Notes under the pieces: model-generated
What the model saw: only the letters and a program-made list of their open reading frames with translations
The model's database searches: none
What the model was told of the DNA's origin: nothing
Shown: positions 1 through 9,523 of the stretch, one piece after another
How positions within the stretch are numbered: position 1 is the first letter of the stretch
How the letters are laid out: every line of letters starts with the position of its first letter
Program-made: the position numbers and the translations under genes
DNA from: Anaerobiospirillum thomasii
GTDB taxonomy: Bacteria > Pseudomonadota > Gammaproteobacteria > Enterobacterales > Succinivibrionaceae
DNA: 64,000 bases
Direction of reading: 5' to 3'
Assembly (NCBI RefSeq): GCF_900445255.1
Contig: NZ_UAPU01000005.1
Coordinates: 445,001 to 509,000 of the forward strand

Positions 1-1378
1 CTGCCATAATCTCAGAGCTTGAGGCTGACAGACGATTGATTAAAACCACAATTGGACCGTCATAGGCTACAGACTCATCTGTATCAACCTGCGGCATGAT
101 ATTGCCTACAACATCGCGCACAAGCACAATAGGACCGTCTTTTATAAACAGACCGGTAGAAGATGTAGCCTCAGGCAGCAGACCACCGCCGTTTGATCTT
201 AAATCAATAACGAGCGAGGAAATATTCTCCTTTTTGAGCTTTTCAAGCTCTTTTTTAATATCCTTGTGCAGATCGGTATAGAAGCTCTTGATTGACAGTA
301 CGCCAACCTTGTCCTTGCCTGCAAGTTTGACTTCACCCTTGGCAGCTCTGTCCTGCAGTTTAATCTTGTCGCGTATGAGCTTTACTGTAAAGTTCTTCTG
401 TGTTGAGCCCTCATCTCTTTCAATATCAAGATAGACGGCACTGCCCTTTGGACCTTTAATCTTCTTTACAACGTCATTAAGTCTCCAGCCTATAATATCA
501 TCATAGGTACCGTCCTCCTGACGCACACCTACAATCTTATCCTTTGGCTTGAGCTTCTTTGACAGCTCAGCAGGTGATCCTGCCACTAAAGAATTGATAA
601 CTGTAAACTCATCATCAGCCATCAGCACGGCACCAATACCCTCAAGTGACAGATTGATATCGTCATTGAAGTTTTCAGAGGCCTGCTTTGACAGATAGCT
701 TGTATGTGGATCTATGGCTGTAGCAAAAGCGTTTTCAAAGGTGGAGAACACATCTTCAGTCTCAACCTGAACCAGGCGGGACAGCGCTGACTCAAAGCGC
801 TTTTTTAAACGCTCTTTAGCCTTTTCATCACTCTTACCCTGCAGAATCTGATTGATATACTCGTTTTTAAGCTCTTTTAACCACTGATCCTCAAGCTGCT
901 GCCTGCTTGTAAAATAGGCAGACTCACTTCTGTCCATTTCAATAACACCATCGGTGTCAACATCAAAGCCAGACTTTAACTTCTCAAGGTAAAAAGAGTA
1001 CTTTTTAAAACGCTTTTTGATATTTTCATTGTACAGAGCATATGGATAGGTGAGATTGCACAGCTCAATGGCCTTTAAAATCTCGGCTCTGTTGTTATAG
1101 ATCTCATCTACTTCAGACTGCAGATAGAGGCTTTTGTTATAGTCCAAATAAGACAGGTACTGAGCAATAACATTGTCGGCAAAAGCATTATCAAGCTTAA
1201 CAGCCTTATAATGGGCCCTTAAAAAATAATTGGCAGTACGTGAACAGACTACAGAATGCAGATTGTCCTGAGCCAGAACCGGCAGTTCATCAATAGACTG
1301 TGGCACATTGAGCTTTGCCTGCACACCAAAACACAGGCATAAAGGAACAAGCAGTGCCAGCTTATTTAACTTAAACAC
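1..1378 (-). CDS. prc: Tail-specific (C-terminal processing) protease Prc, 3' end cut by window
   Basis: Periplasmic serine protease that degrades or trims proteins from their C-termini. About 459 codons are visible and the rest lies left of the window. I chose the GTG at 1376-1378: an AGAGG ribosome site lies 5 nt upstream, and a hydrophobic N-terminal signal segment (KLALLVPLCLCFGVQA) follows. The last visible residues contain the peptidase S41 core GPIVVLINRLSASSSEIMA, where the Ser of SASSSE corresponds to the catalytic Ser. The paired Lys should lie just outside the window. It starts 17 bp after proQ, the same order as in E. coli (proQ-prc), so the two are probably co-transcribed. The family is certain; the C-terminus cannot be judged. 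Confidence 0.93.
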   Translation of the reverse strand, partial: MFKLNKLALLVPLCLCFGVQAKLNVPQSIDELPVLAQDNLHSVVCSRTANYFLRAHYKAVKLDNAFADNVIAQYLSYLDYNKSLYLQSEVDEIYNNRAEILKAIELCNLTYPYALYNENIKKRFKKYSFYLEKLKSGFDVDTDGVIEMDRSESAYFTSRQQLEDQWLKELKNEYINQILQGKSDEKAKERLKKRFESALSRLVQVETEDVFSTFENAFATAIDPHTSYLSKQASENFNDDINLSLEGIGAVLMADDEFTVINSLVAGSPAELSKKLKPKDKIVGVRQEDGTYDDIIGWRLNDVVKKIKGPKGSAVYLDIERDEGSTQKNFTVKLIRDKIKLQDRAAKGEVKLAGKDKVGVLSIKSFYTDLHKDIKKELEKLKKENISSLVIDLRSNGGGLLPEATSSTGLFIKDGPIVLVRDVVGNIMPQVDTDESVAYDGPIVVLINRLSASSSEIMA

Positions 1379-1395
1379 AAAAACCTCTGTTCTAC

Positions 1396-2088
1396 TTATT
1401 TCTGAGCGATTAGAACTCTTTCAATCAGCAGTGTTACAGTTGCACCTGTATCTAAAGTTACAGTCACACTGCTAGCTGAAGCATCCTGCTTGACAACGCC
1501 CTTAACGTGACGGCCGTTGGTTGAAACCAAAACCTCGCGACCTGCCTTTAGATCATCAACAGTGGCCTTGACAAGACGCGGTCTTGGACGCTTGGCACCT
1601 GCATTGCGATTAAATGGCTTTTTGCCGCCTCTGTCATCTTTGTTAAATGGCTTTTTATTATTCTTTTTAGGAGCAGGTTTGCGCTTGGCATTGATTTCAT
1701 CAAAACGCTCTTTGGCATAGGAGGCATGCTCTGCAGTAACCTTCTCTACAGCATTGCCGTCTAAATCGATACGATCCTCGCCCTCCTTTACGCAGTAATA
1801 GTAGCGCAGACGGGTTGTGTATAAACGAACAGCGGCGCGGGCTTTTGATATAGACATGCCCTCAATGTCGCCTATTCTGTTCTTGAGATCATCTAAAATG
1901 CCAATCTTTAACGGCTTGGCATTACCCTCTTTGATAAAGCACTTTGGAAAATGAGTATATAAAAGCTCTAATGCCTCATTGATATGTTCAAAACGTGAGC
2001 CTCCCTCTACAGCCTGACTCTTGTCAGTTGCAACAGCGCTCTCAGTTTTAACCACTTCTTCTTTCTCTTTGATATCCTGGGTTTCCAC
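1396..2088 (-). CDS. proQ: RNA chaperone ProQ
   Basis: FinO-domain RNA-binding protein that stabilises sRNAs and mRNA 3' ends. The 230-aa protein has a short acidic N-terminus. The ProQ/FINO domain spans about residues 30-130 (motifs FPKCF, KPLKIGILDDL, AAVRLYTTRLRYY, RIDLDG). A basic Lys/Asn/Pro-rich linker runs at about 135-175, and a C-terminal Tudor-like domain ends in LLIERVLIAQK. Size and order match E. coli ProQ (232 aa). The start is GTG with AAGGAG 6 nt upstream. Downstream lies prc, as in enterobacteria. The linker is the usual variable part; nothing is missing. Confidence 0.95.
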   Translation of the reverse strand: METQDIKEKEEVVKTESAVATDKSQAVEGGSRFEHINEALELLYTHFPKCFIKEGNAKPLKIGILDDLKNRIGDIEGMSISKARAAVRLYTTRLRYYYCVKEGEDRIDLDGNAVEKVTAEHASYAKERFDEINAKRKPAPKKNNKKPFNKDDRGGKKPFNRNAGAKRPRPRLVKATVDDLKAGREVLVSTNGRHVKGVVKQDASASSVTVTLDTGATVTLLIERVLIAQK

Positions 2089-2100
2089 AAGAAACTCCTT

Positions 2101-3250
2101 TTGTCGGGACTGGCCCTTAATCTATTAAACACACCTACATTTTAAATGTAACACAGATACTTGCATCATCTCATGCAGATGACACAATATACCTGATATC
2201 AACTTTATCTATTCTACATAAAAACGCTCTAAATGTAACATAATTAAATAAAATCAATCACATTTTTACGGACAGGAGCCACAAAAATAAACAAAGGATA
2301 GATTATCTTCACATTTTAAAAAAACCTTGTTTTAAAAATAAATAAAATACTCTGCCTGCTTTGTGCGCTAAAAATATATAGTATTTTTAACTTTTTTAGT
2401 GCACCGTCTTTTAGCAGCACTCAGCTTTTTGATAAAAAAATATAATAATTCCTTCACCACTGGTATCAAAGGCTTTAGAAAAAGCATGTGTGAAAACTCT
2501 TAAAGCACTTTATTCTGCTAATCCTTAACCATAGAAGTCACGATGTAATTTATCCGCTTATAATTTCCATGCAAGTCGCACACAAATATGTCTGATTACT
2601 CTCAAGGCGACCCACATTTGACCCATACCACGCCCCTGCCCCTGATACTTAAGGCTTTAATTTGATTACCACAATCAGCCCCATACCGTCACGCCGTGCA
2701 TACCTATCACCAAAACCCTGCTTATTGGATCCCTTAGCCCTGTAATTCACTTAGTCCAAAGTTTCAAAGTTGTTTGTTTGTGGGTTTACTTACGGCATAA
2801 TAGGATAATAGAATAACGGCATAACCCCATATCAGTTTTACGGCTTAACCCTGTACACGTGACATGCATGTACCTCCCCTGCCCCTCCCCTGATACTTGA
2901 TACGATACTAAGATATATTTGTTTGTGTGGTGTGGTGAGGAGGGGTGTGGTGGCGATAGCCTAAGTTTAAGCAGTAGCACTATGTACCGAACTGTTAAGC
3001 GCTGAACACGCTGATCGCTCTTTGTAGCACTTGATACTTGATACTTGATATACTAGATACTAGATAACTATATAATATATATACTAGGACGCGCGCGTGA
3101 GATTGTTACCCCTTGAATACAATTAAAACCTTAAAATACAACGCTGTCAATACTTTTAAAACGCTTAGAACAATATCACGGCTTTACGCTACTTTGTGCA
3201 CTGAATAGCATCAAATAAACATACATATCACGCCACTTTGATAACAGACA
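2101..3250. other. Long spacer with short direct repeats, no convincing gene
   Basis: About 1.15 kb between proQ and a small ORF. The proQ-proximal part (to about 2500) is AT-rich. From about 2520 to 3110 the composition changes to short repeated words: the string CCCCTGCCCCT before CTGATACTT (near 2630 and 2873), ACGGCATAA or ACGGCTTAA (near 2792, 2816, 2840), and stacked TGATACT units at 3030-3060 followed by TACTAGATAC. No ORF here has a good start and ribosome site. It may be a remnant of an incoming replicon, but that is inference. Confidence 0.4.
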
Positions 3251-3251
3251 T

Positions 3252-3274
3252 AAAAAAAGGGCATTAAAGCCCCT
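3252..3274 (-). terminator. Rho-independent terminator after the 120-aa gene
   Basis: On the minus strand, AGGGGC-TTTAAT-GCCCT is followed by seven T. It lies 18 bp past the stop codon of the small membrane protein gene. Confidence 0.75.
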
Positions 3275-3292
3275 AAAATCAAATATTTATCT

Positions 3293-3655
3293 TTAAAACC
3301 CTAACAACTCAAGGATCCAACAGAATAAACCGCCTAAAACTATCCATCCAATTAAAGGCACAATAATCCAATTAAAGACCTGCCCTGTAAAGAAATTATA
3401 AATTTTATGCTTTAATGTTAGCTTTTTAACCATGTATTTAAATCTATATTCACCAATTACACCAATTTTATAGGCCCATTTAGTAAACTCAATATTAGCC
3501 TTTAATTCTGTACTTAGCTTATTGTATTCATCTGTACTTAATGATGTATAGTATTCTAAGGGCTTATAATTCAAAGATGCGTCAAAGTCATATAGTTTAT
3601 ATGTTGGTATACTGTTAGTCGGTGCTTTATACTTCATAAATTCATCTTTTACCAT
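3293..3655 (-). CDS. Small hypothetical membrane-anchored protein
   Basis: A 120-aa protein not recognised as any family. The first ~85 residues are hydrophilic and Tyr/Lys-rich. The C-terminus (about 88-120, FNWIIVPLIGWIVLGGLFCWILELLGF) is one strong transmembrane segment, so it would be a tail-anchored or C-terminally anchored protein. ATG start with GGGG about 8 nt upstream, and a good terminator just downstream, both argue that it is a real gene. It sits in an accessory-looking spacer with another small ORF; function unknown. Confidence 0.6.
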   Translation of the reverse strand: MVKDEFMKYKAPTNSIPTYKLYDFDASLNYKPLEYYTSLSTDEYNKLSTELKANIEFTKWAYKIGVIGEYRFKYMVKKLTLKHKIYNFFTGQVFNWIIVPLIGWIVLGGLFCWILELLGF

Positions 3656-3701
3656 TTTTAGACCCCCTGTGTGTAAAGGGCCGTGAAGCCCTTTATTATT
3701 G

Positions 3702-3944
3702 TTATACTATCCTGATAGTACCACGCTTAAAAGCTAAATTGATCGCCTTAGTCATTTTCTTAGCAAATAACCAAATATCAAAATCTATAGAACAATCATA
3801 AGCACGTTTAGAAAATACATCTGTTGTGCGCCGCATGAACCTGATTTTTACACTTTGCCGTCTCGCTTTTGCTATCTTAATGTTTTTACTATATTTGTTA
3901 ATTTTTTGAACTATAATGAATCTTATATATCTGTTCTTTTGCAA
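3702..3944 (-). CDS. Small basic hypothetical ORF, doubtful
   Basis: An 80-aa, very basic ORF upstream of and in the same direction as the 120-aa gene. The listed start is TTG with no ribosome site in front of it. An internal ATG (MRRTTDVFSKRAYD...) would give about 44 aa. An imperfect hairpin with arms AAAGGGC and GCCCTTT lies between it and the next gene (about 3677-3696). No family recognised. It may be an accessory-element gene or chance. Confidence 0.3.
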   Translation of the reverse strand: MQKNRYIRFIIVQKINKYSKNIKIAKARRQSVKIRFMRRTTDVFSKRAYDCSIDFDIWLFAKKMTKAINLAFKRGTIRIV

Positions 3945-4162
3945 ATAGATAGATATAACATCTGGTCTTTTTATTTAATTTAAAGCAATAAAAGTTATAT
4001 AAAATCAATATTTTACGATTAATGCGGTTTATCTGAAATAGTGCTGATTTTAATTTTTTATTTTTAAGCACGTTAATAAAAAGACGCTGTGGGCAAATAC
4101 CTGTTATTTAAAAGATTCTTTGAATATGGTATGGGCCTGAGGTTTGATGAGTAGGAGTGTAT

Positions 4163-5818
4163 ATGAACTGGATCTTTGATATTAATACAAAACTTAAGCT
4201 TTTACTGTCTTTTTTAATTGTTGTAGTCTTAACCATCACAATCTCGGCCACTTCGGCAGTATCAAATTCTTCAGCGTCTGATACAGCAGAGGAGATCTCG
4301 CAGGTTCTGCAAAAATCCTATGGGCGTGTATCAAATACACAGCAGGCACTGCAGCTTTTAAATATGCAGGCCATTATGTTCTTTTATGAAGATGATGAGA
4401 TTACAAAAAGCACAGTCGAGTCCTATATAAAAGAGACCACGGCAAGAATTGACTCTCTGCACAATACTGTTGCCATTATGAATGAAAATATCATTGGCAC
4501 CAGAGCCTCATCTGCGCAGTATAAACAGAATATTCTAGATCTCAAGGCCCTGACAGATAAGTATGCTCAGTCCTATGATCTTGATGTAATAGCACCACTT
4601 AAGGCAGGTGACGTCAACCGTGCTGTAAACAATTACTTTAACAAGACTCAAAAACTCTTTTTTGCCTGCGATGCCAAATTCAAGGCTCTTATTGATGAGC
4701 AGGTAAAAACAGCTATTGTCTATGCCAAGGATGCAAGCGATCCTACACTTATGTATATAGGTCTTACCTTTGCCGCCTTCTCTGTAGTCTTTGCCCTGGC
4801 TATTGCCTTTGCTATTTCTGGCTATATCAGCAGACATTTAAATCAGACTATTGACTACTGCACCAACATTGCAGATGGCAATCTTGATTTTAAGGTAGCC
4901 CCATCCTATAACGATGATTTTGGCAGGGCCAGCAAGGCCATTGAAGCTATGCGCAGTTCACTTAATGAAACACTGACTTTAGTGCTGCACAGAACCAATC
5001 ATACCCAGAACTCACTGCATGAGCTGCAGAAGGTCACAGGTACCATTGTTGAGCATGCCAACAGCACCGAGTCTCAGTCTGTAACAGTGGCTGCCGCCTC
5101 TGATGAGATGGTTTCTACCACTACAGATATTGCCAGAAACTGTGAAAATGCCTCTTTATCTTCAGAGAACTCCAAAAATATCACTACAAATGGTGAGCAG
5201 AAGGTGCGTGAGGCCGTCATGGGTATACAGGAGCAGAGCCGCAATGTGCAAAACGGTGCCGATATAGTTAAAATCCTAGCCCAGAAGAGCTTTGATATTG
5301 GCTCAATTGTAAATACCATTGAGGAAATTGCAGCTCAGACCAACCTTTTAGCCTTAAATGCCGCCATTGAGGCTGCCCGTGCCGGTGAGGCTGGTCGTGG
5401 CTTTGCTGTGGTTGCCGATGAGGTGCGTGCCCTTGCCTCAAGAACATCACGCTCCACACAGGAAATTTCCAACATGGTGACAGACATTCAAAATGATGCC
5501 AACAAGGCTACAGAGTCTATCAATCAGAGCGTGGAGAGCATGAATCAGCTCTCAGATGAGGCAAGCTCCATTGAGACTATATTCCAGGATATTACCTCTC
5601 ATGTTATTGATGTAAATGCCCAGATTACTCAGATTGCAACTGCAGCTGAGGAGCAGTCAACTGCAACCCATGAGATCTCAACCAATATTCAGGGTATTAC
5701 CACACTTACAGAGGATGTTGCCAATTATGCCCAAAAGGCTGACAATGAGATTTTAAGCACTATTGAAAAGCTTGAGTCCTTAAAAGAGAAGCTCTCATTC
5801 TTTACTTTGCAAAAATAA
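4163..5818 (+). CDS. Methyl-accepting chemotaxis protein
   Basis: Transmembrane chemoreceptor that passes ligand signals to CheA/CheW. The start is the ATG at 4163 with TAGGAG 5 nt upstream; the in-frame GTG at 4157 overlaps that ribosome site. The protein is 551 aa. TM1 is at about residues 8-28, a helical periplasmic sensor at about 30-190, TM2 at about 195-218 ([24 protein letters not shown]), HAMP at about 219-270, and then a long coiled-coil signalling domain. The hairpin tip carries the invariant [20 protein letters not shown] and [15 protein letters not shown]. There is no C-terminal CheR-docking pentapeptide. No chemotaxis genes adjoin it, so the ligand is unknown. Confidence 0.95.
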   Translation: MNWIFDINTKLKLLLSFLIVVVLTITISATSAVSNSSASDTAEEISQVLQKSYGRVSNTQQALQLLNMQAIMFFYEDDEITKSTVESYIKETTARIDSLHNTVAIMNENIIGTRASSAQYKQNILDLKALTDKYAQSYDLDVIAPLKAGDVNRAVNNYFNKTQKLFFACDAKFKALIDEQVKTAIVYAKDASDPTLMYIGLTFAAFSVVFALAIAFAISGYISRHLNQTIDYCTNIADGNLDFKVAPSYNDDFGRASKAIEAMRSSLNETLTLVLHRTNHTQNSLHELQKVTGTIVEHANSTESQSVTVAAASDEMVSTTTDIARNCENASLSSENSKNITTNGEQKVREAVMGIQEQSRNVQNGADIVKILAQKSFDIGSIVNTIEEIAAQTNLLALNAAIEAARAGEAGRGFAVVADEVRALASRTSRSTQEISNMVTDIQNDANKATESINQSVESMNQLSDEASSIETIFQDITSHVIDVNAQITQIATAAEEQSTATHEISTNIQGITTLTEDVANYAQKADNEILSTIEKLESLKEKLSFFTLQK

Positions 5819-5844
5819 AAGCTCTATAAGTACCCTTTAGATAA

Positions 5845-5882
5845 GGCCCTGTTTTGTACGCAAAACTGGGCCATTTTTTTTG
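5845..5882 (+). terminator. Terminator of the chemoreceptor gene
   Basis: GGCCCTGTTTTG-tacg-CAAAACTGGGCC (one mismatched pair) followed by A and eight T. Confidence 0.85.
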
Positions 5883-6069
5883 TTAAGTTGTGGCTACCAT
5901 CCTTGACTGCGCCAGTGTATATACCGCCCACAAGTTTTAAAAGATCTGCTGCAGGCAATAAAACTGTTATATTGATTTGAACAGACTCAACACTAAGAGC
6001 TCCACTCTCTCTTTATTCTGTTTTTATACTGCTTTTAAAAGCAACATGACATATAAATATGCCTTGGCG

Positions 6070-9000
6070 CTAGTTTACAAGAGCATTGTTTTTTATGCTT
6101 TCTATTTTAGATCTTATTTGTTGTATAACATCTATACGATCTTTGAAAATATTGCCAATGTTCTGCTGTTTAAAAGGATTTTCCTCAATTAACACAGCAG
6201 CACTTTCCATAAGACCATTTTTTACAATGTATTCTACTATCATTAAGATAAACTGAGTCTGCTGAGTATTTAAACTGCCATCAAGGAACTCCGAAAATAC
6301 CTTCTTGGCTGACTGCATATCAAGACCGGTAATACTTCTGATCAAAAGCCCCAGATCCTTATCCTGATAGGTCTTGGTATATTCATTTTTAGTTCCAAGC
6401 TTGGTATAGGCAATCTCCTCTAAAAGGATAATGTCATCCTCATTAAGCTCCATATTATGGTGAATTTTGTATAAAACTCCCTCGTCCTTATGCTCCCTTA
6501 CATATCTCTCAATTCTGTTCTTGTAAGGCTCAAAGTGACTATCCTGTTCGGTGCTGTGAGTTGTTACCAGTTCAACAACATTCACCTTTTCAACTTCATC
6601 CTCAAAATCTGTGATTTTATGAGTAATAGTACTGTTATTATCTATATAGATACACAGTTTGCGCAGCTGTTTTCTTATGTCCTCATAATCTGCAAGAGTA
6701 AGGCTCTGTATGTATTTATCATCAAGCAGATTATCAAGAAGAGCTCTTTTCTCTATAACCTCTTTAATATTGATTTCACTTAAGGCTACAGCTATTTCTC
6801 TTAAATATTTAAGCCTCATTTTAAAGCCAGAAGTCTTAGCTGCTACAAAATCATATTCAAGACCATACATGAGATGATCAAAGCGTCTGGCGCTTATATG
6901 ATCTGATGAGTCACTGACAATGAGCCTGCCAAGCTCATCTACCGCACTTTGAATATCGCTGTCTGCTAATGATAGATAAGCTTTGCTATCTGAAAAATTA
7001 ACTATAGCCTGCTCATGGCCTAGGGATGCAAAAGACTTTTTATTAATAGTACGTACCTTGGCTATCAAATCATCTATAGTCTGTTTCTGATAGTCCTCTG
7101 ACTCTATATCCTGATTTAACTGCATAGCCTTTAACAGATTAAGTCTTATCTGAAAGGTTCTATGCTCAAGTGACGGTCTATTCTTGGTTTTAATACCTTT
7201 TTTATTGGTTCTGAAAAATTCAAAGTTCTGGCAGGCATCAAAGATATAAAAACAATCTTTATCTTCACCATCAATAAGCTTAGGACAAAGTCTGGTACCA
7301 CGGCCTATCATCTGCCAGAATTTGGCTAAAGAGTACACAGGTTTGAAAAAGACAAGATTAACGCACTCAGGCACATCTATGCCAGTATCTAGCATATCTA
7401 CAGATATAGCTATCTGTATTTTGCCATCTTTCTTTTTAAACTCTTCAATAAGTGCATCATAAAACTTGATATGTGTATCTATTACTGAGCAGAACTCATT
7501 GCTATAAGAAGAGTATTGCTCATGAAAAACAGCTTTTATCACCTCTGCATGCTGATGATTTCTGGCAAAGATAATAGTCTTGCCAATTGTATTGCCACTA
7601 TCAATCCTAATGCCACTTTCCATCAGACGATGTAAAATCTTTCTTATTGTATCCTTGTTAAAAAGCCAGTCGTTTATAGCCTTACTTGAGATAGCCTCTG
7701 GGATAAAGCCATCTTCATCTGAAAATAGCTCCTCATACTGCTCCTTGTCATCATCACTAAGACTTTTATAATCAATACCTCTGGTTAAAAATGTAGTATC
7801 TATCTCAAATGTCGAGTAATCTACAAGATATTCATCTTTTACAGCCTGCTCAAGTGAGTAATAATAGTTAGGATCGCCATCCTCAAGATCAAAGATCTTA
7901 TAGGTATTTCTGCCTATATCATCCTTAGGTGTTGCAGTAAGACCGACCAGCAGTGAATCAAAGTAGTCAAATATATCCTTATAACGATTATAGATAGAGC
8001 GATGAGCCTCGTCACATATAATAAGATCAAAGTGACCTGGGGTGAAAAGTCTGACACCGTTTTTATCAAGCTCTTTATCTATGGTGCCTATCATGGTCTG
8101 ATAAGTAGAAAAAATAATTCTGGCACCAGTATCTCTATCCTCTTTCTTCTCAGAGCATAAATTAGACAGAGGATATGATTTTAAATTAAGTTTAGCAGCA
8201 CTATAGGCCTGAGATACAAGTGATGTTCTGTCTGCTAAAAACAGTACATTTTTTACCCAGCCACGCTCTGTAAGCACCTTTATAAGTCCTAAAACAGTTC
8301 TTGTCTTGCCACTGCCTGTTGCCATAACAAGCAAAGCCTTTCTAAAGTTTTGAGAAAAATGGTGACATGCCGCTGTTATTGCCTCTTTCTGATAGTATCT
8401 GTTACAAATATCAGAGACATCAAAGGTATCTATAGTCTCTCTATGGCGCCTGTTAAACATCAATGACTGCAGATCGCTCTTTGAGAAGAAGGTGGATACC
8501 TTTCTTTCTGCATAGCCATCATTGGACATTCTAATCTCAAGCCCATTGCTTAAAAAGATAACCGGTTTTACACCATATTTCTTTTCCAGGGCATCGGCAT
8601 AAAGCTTGGCCTGATAACGTCCTGTTTCAACACTTTCAGATGTACTTTTAGCCTCAATTACAGCCAAAGGGGTACGATCATCATCTAAGAGGACATAGTC
8701 AGCCCTGCCACTATCTGTTGCATTAACGCCAAGGTCACTGATTTTAAACTCATTTATCCAGTCTACGCCTTCTTTCCATCCACAGTCTCTTAATCTTGTA
8801 TCTATAAAGAATTTACGTGTATCGGCCTCAGATATTGTACTTTGAGGCTTTACATAGCTCTGCTGTTTTACCTTCTTGTCTTTATTTAGATTATCAATAG
8901 CATCTTTTGTATAAGTCTTTCGTAAACTAAGAACCTCTTTTTGTATATTTTTACTCTCGCTGAGAGTTGATTTTAAAGCAGATCCTGAGGCTGATACTGT

Positions 9001-9504
9001 TTTTACAGTCTCTGTGACTGTTATATGTGGTGCAACGACAGGTGCAACAGCAATTTGAGTATTTACCTTGGCTGTAGATGCAGTAGTATATATAGCTGCA
9101 TTGAAACGATGATATGTCTGGCCGTTTCCATAGATCTGGTCAATCCAGTCACAATAATCATATAGAAGATTTAACACAATAACGGCTTGGTCAAATCTAA
9201 AAGACATTTTACCGTGGGCCACGTTATTGCCAGCTTTTCTTATAAGATGCAGCCTGTCTAAAAGTTGCTGACCTATAAGAGCTCTAAATTTTGGATAAGT
9301 AAGGCAGTCAAAGGTTGTTGATCCCTTAAAATCCTTTAATGTTTTGTCAACAGAGAAAACCCAGGCCGTTGCTTTTTCAAGAGTTACTCGACTTTGCAGT
9401 ATTGAGGAGTCAGGATCAACTAAAAGCATCTTCTCGGCTTTTACAGCCTGAGATGAAAATGAATTAAAGTTCTGTTGTTTTTCTAAAAACTGAAAATTGC
9501 TCAT
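6070..9504 (-). CDS. hsdR: Type I restriction enzyme R subunit (HsdR, EcoEI-like)
   Basis: Motor and nuclease subunit of the type I restriction-modification complex; with M and S it translocates and cuts unmethylated DNA. 1,144 aa. A DUF4145-like N-terminal domain covers about 1-130. A PD-(D/E)xK nuclease has Asp269, Glu284 and Lys286 (ADYVLL...VIEAKS). SF2 helicase motifs follow: Walker A ATGSGKT at 395-401, LFLADRTSL, DEAH at 498-501, LLVGLTATP, DMLDTGIDVPE, and QMIGRGTRL. The C-terminus resembles the EcoEI R C-terminal domain. ATG start with AGAGG 5 nt upstream, 19 bp after hsdS; it is the last gene of the hsdM-hsdS-hsdR operon. All catalytic motifs are intact. Confidence 0.96.
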   Translation of the reverse strand: MSNFQFLEKQQNFNSFSSQAVKAEKMLLVDPDSSILQSRVTLEKATAWVFSVDKTLKDFKGSTTFDCLTYPKFRALIGQQLLDRLHLIRKAGNNVAHGKMSFRFDQAVIVLNLLYDYCDWIDQIYGNGQTYHRFNAAIYTTASTAKVNTQIAVAPVVAPHITVTETVKTVSASGSALKSTLSESKNIQKEVLSLRKTYTKDAIDNLNKDKKVKQQSYVKPQSTISEADTRKFFIDTRLRDCGWKEGVDWINEFKISDLGVNATDSGRADYVLLDDDRTPLAVIEAKSTSESVETGRYQAKLYADALEKKYGVKPVIFLSNGLEIRMSNDGYAERKVSTFFSKSDLQSLMFNRRHRETIDTFDVSDICNRYYQKEAITAACHHFSQNFRKALLVMATGSGKTRTVLGLIKVLTERGWVKNVLFLADRTSLVSQAYSAAKLNLKSYPLSNLCSEKKEDRDTGARIIFSTYQTMIGTIDKELDKNGVRLFTPGHFDLIICDEAHRSIYNRYKDIFDYFDSLLVGLTATPKDDIGRNTYKIFDLEDGDPNYYYSLEQAVKDEYLVDYSTFEIDTTFLTRGIDYKSLSDDDKEQYEELFSDEDGFIPEAISSKAINDWLFNKDTIRKILHRLMESGIRIDSGNTIGKTIIFARNHQHAEVIKAVFHEQYSSYSNEFCSVIDTHIKFYDALIEEFKKKDGKIQIAISVDMLDTGIDVPECVNLVFFKPVYSLAKFWQMIGRGTRLCPKLIDGEDKDCFYIFDACQNFEFFRTNKKGIKTKNRPSLEHRTFQIRLNLLKAMQLNQDIESEDYQKQTIDDLIAKVRTINKKSFASLGHEQAIVNFSDSKAYLSLADSDIQSAVDELGRLIVSDSSDHISARRFDHLMYGLEYDFVAAKTSGFKMRLKYLREIAVALSEINIKEVIEKRALLDNLLDDKYIQSLTLADYEDIRKQLRKLCIYIDNNSTITHKITDFEDEVEKVNVVELVTTHSTEQDSHFEPYKNRIERYVREHKDEGVLYKIHHNMELNEDDIILLEEIAYTKLGTKNEYTKTYQDKDLGLLIRSITGLDMQSAKKVFSEFLDGSLNTQQTQFILMIVEYIVKNGLMESAAVLIEENPFKQQNIGNIFKDRIDVIQQIRSKIESIKNNALVN

Positions 9505-9523
9505 GACTGCCTCTTGTTGTTAT

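Noticed and set aside
2786-2980. 64-aa minus ORF in the repeat-rich spacer
   Set aside because: Built mostly of low-complexity repeats, no ribosome site.
3030-3075. Possible CRISPR-like array in the TGATACT repeats
   Set aside because: Units are short, adjacent and without spacers; no cas genes in the window.
5977-6192. 71-aa plus ORF after the chemoreceptor
   Set aside because: Mostly antisense to the end of hsdR, no ribosome site.
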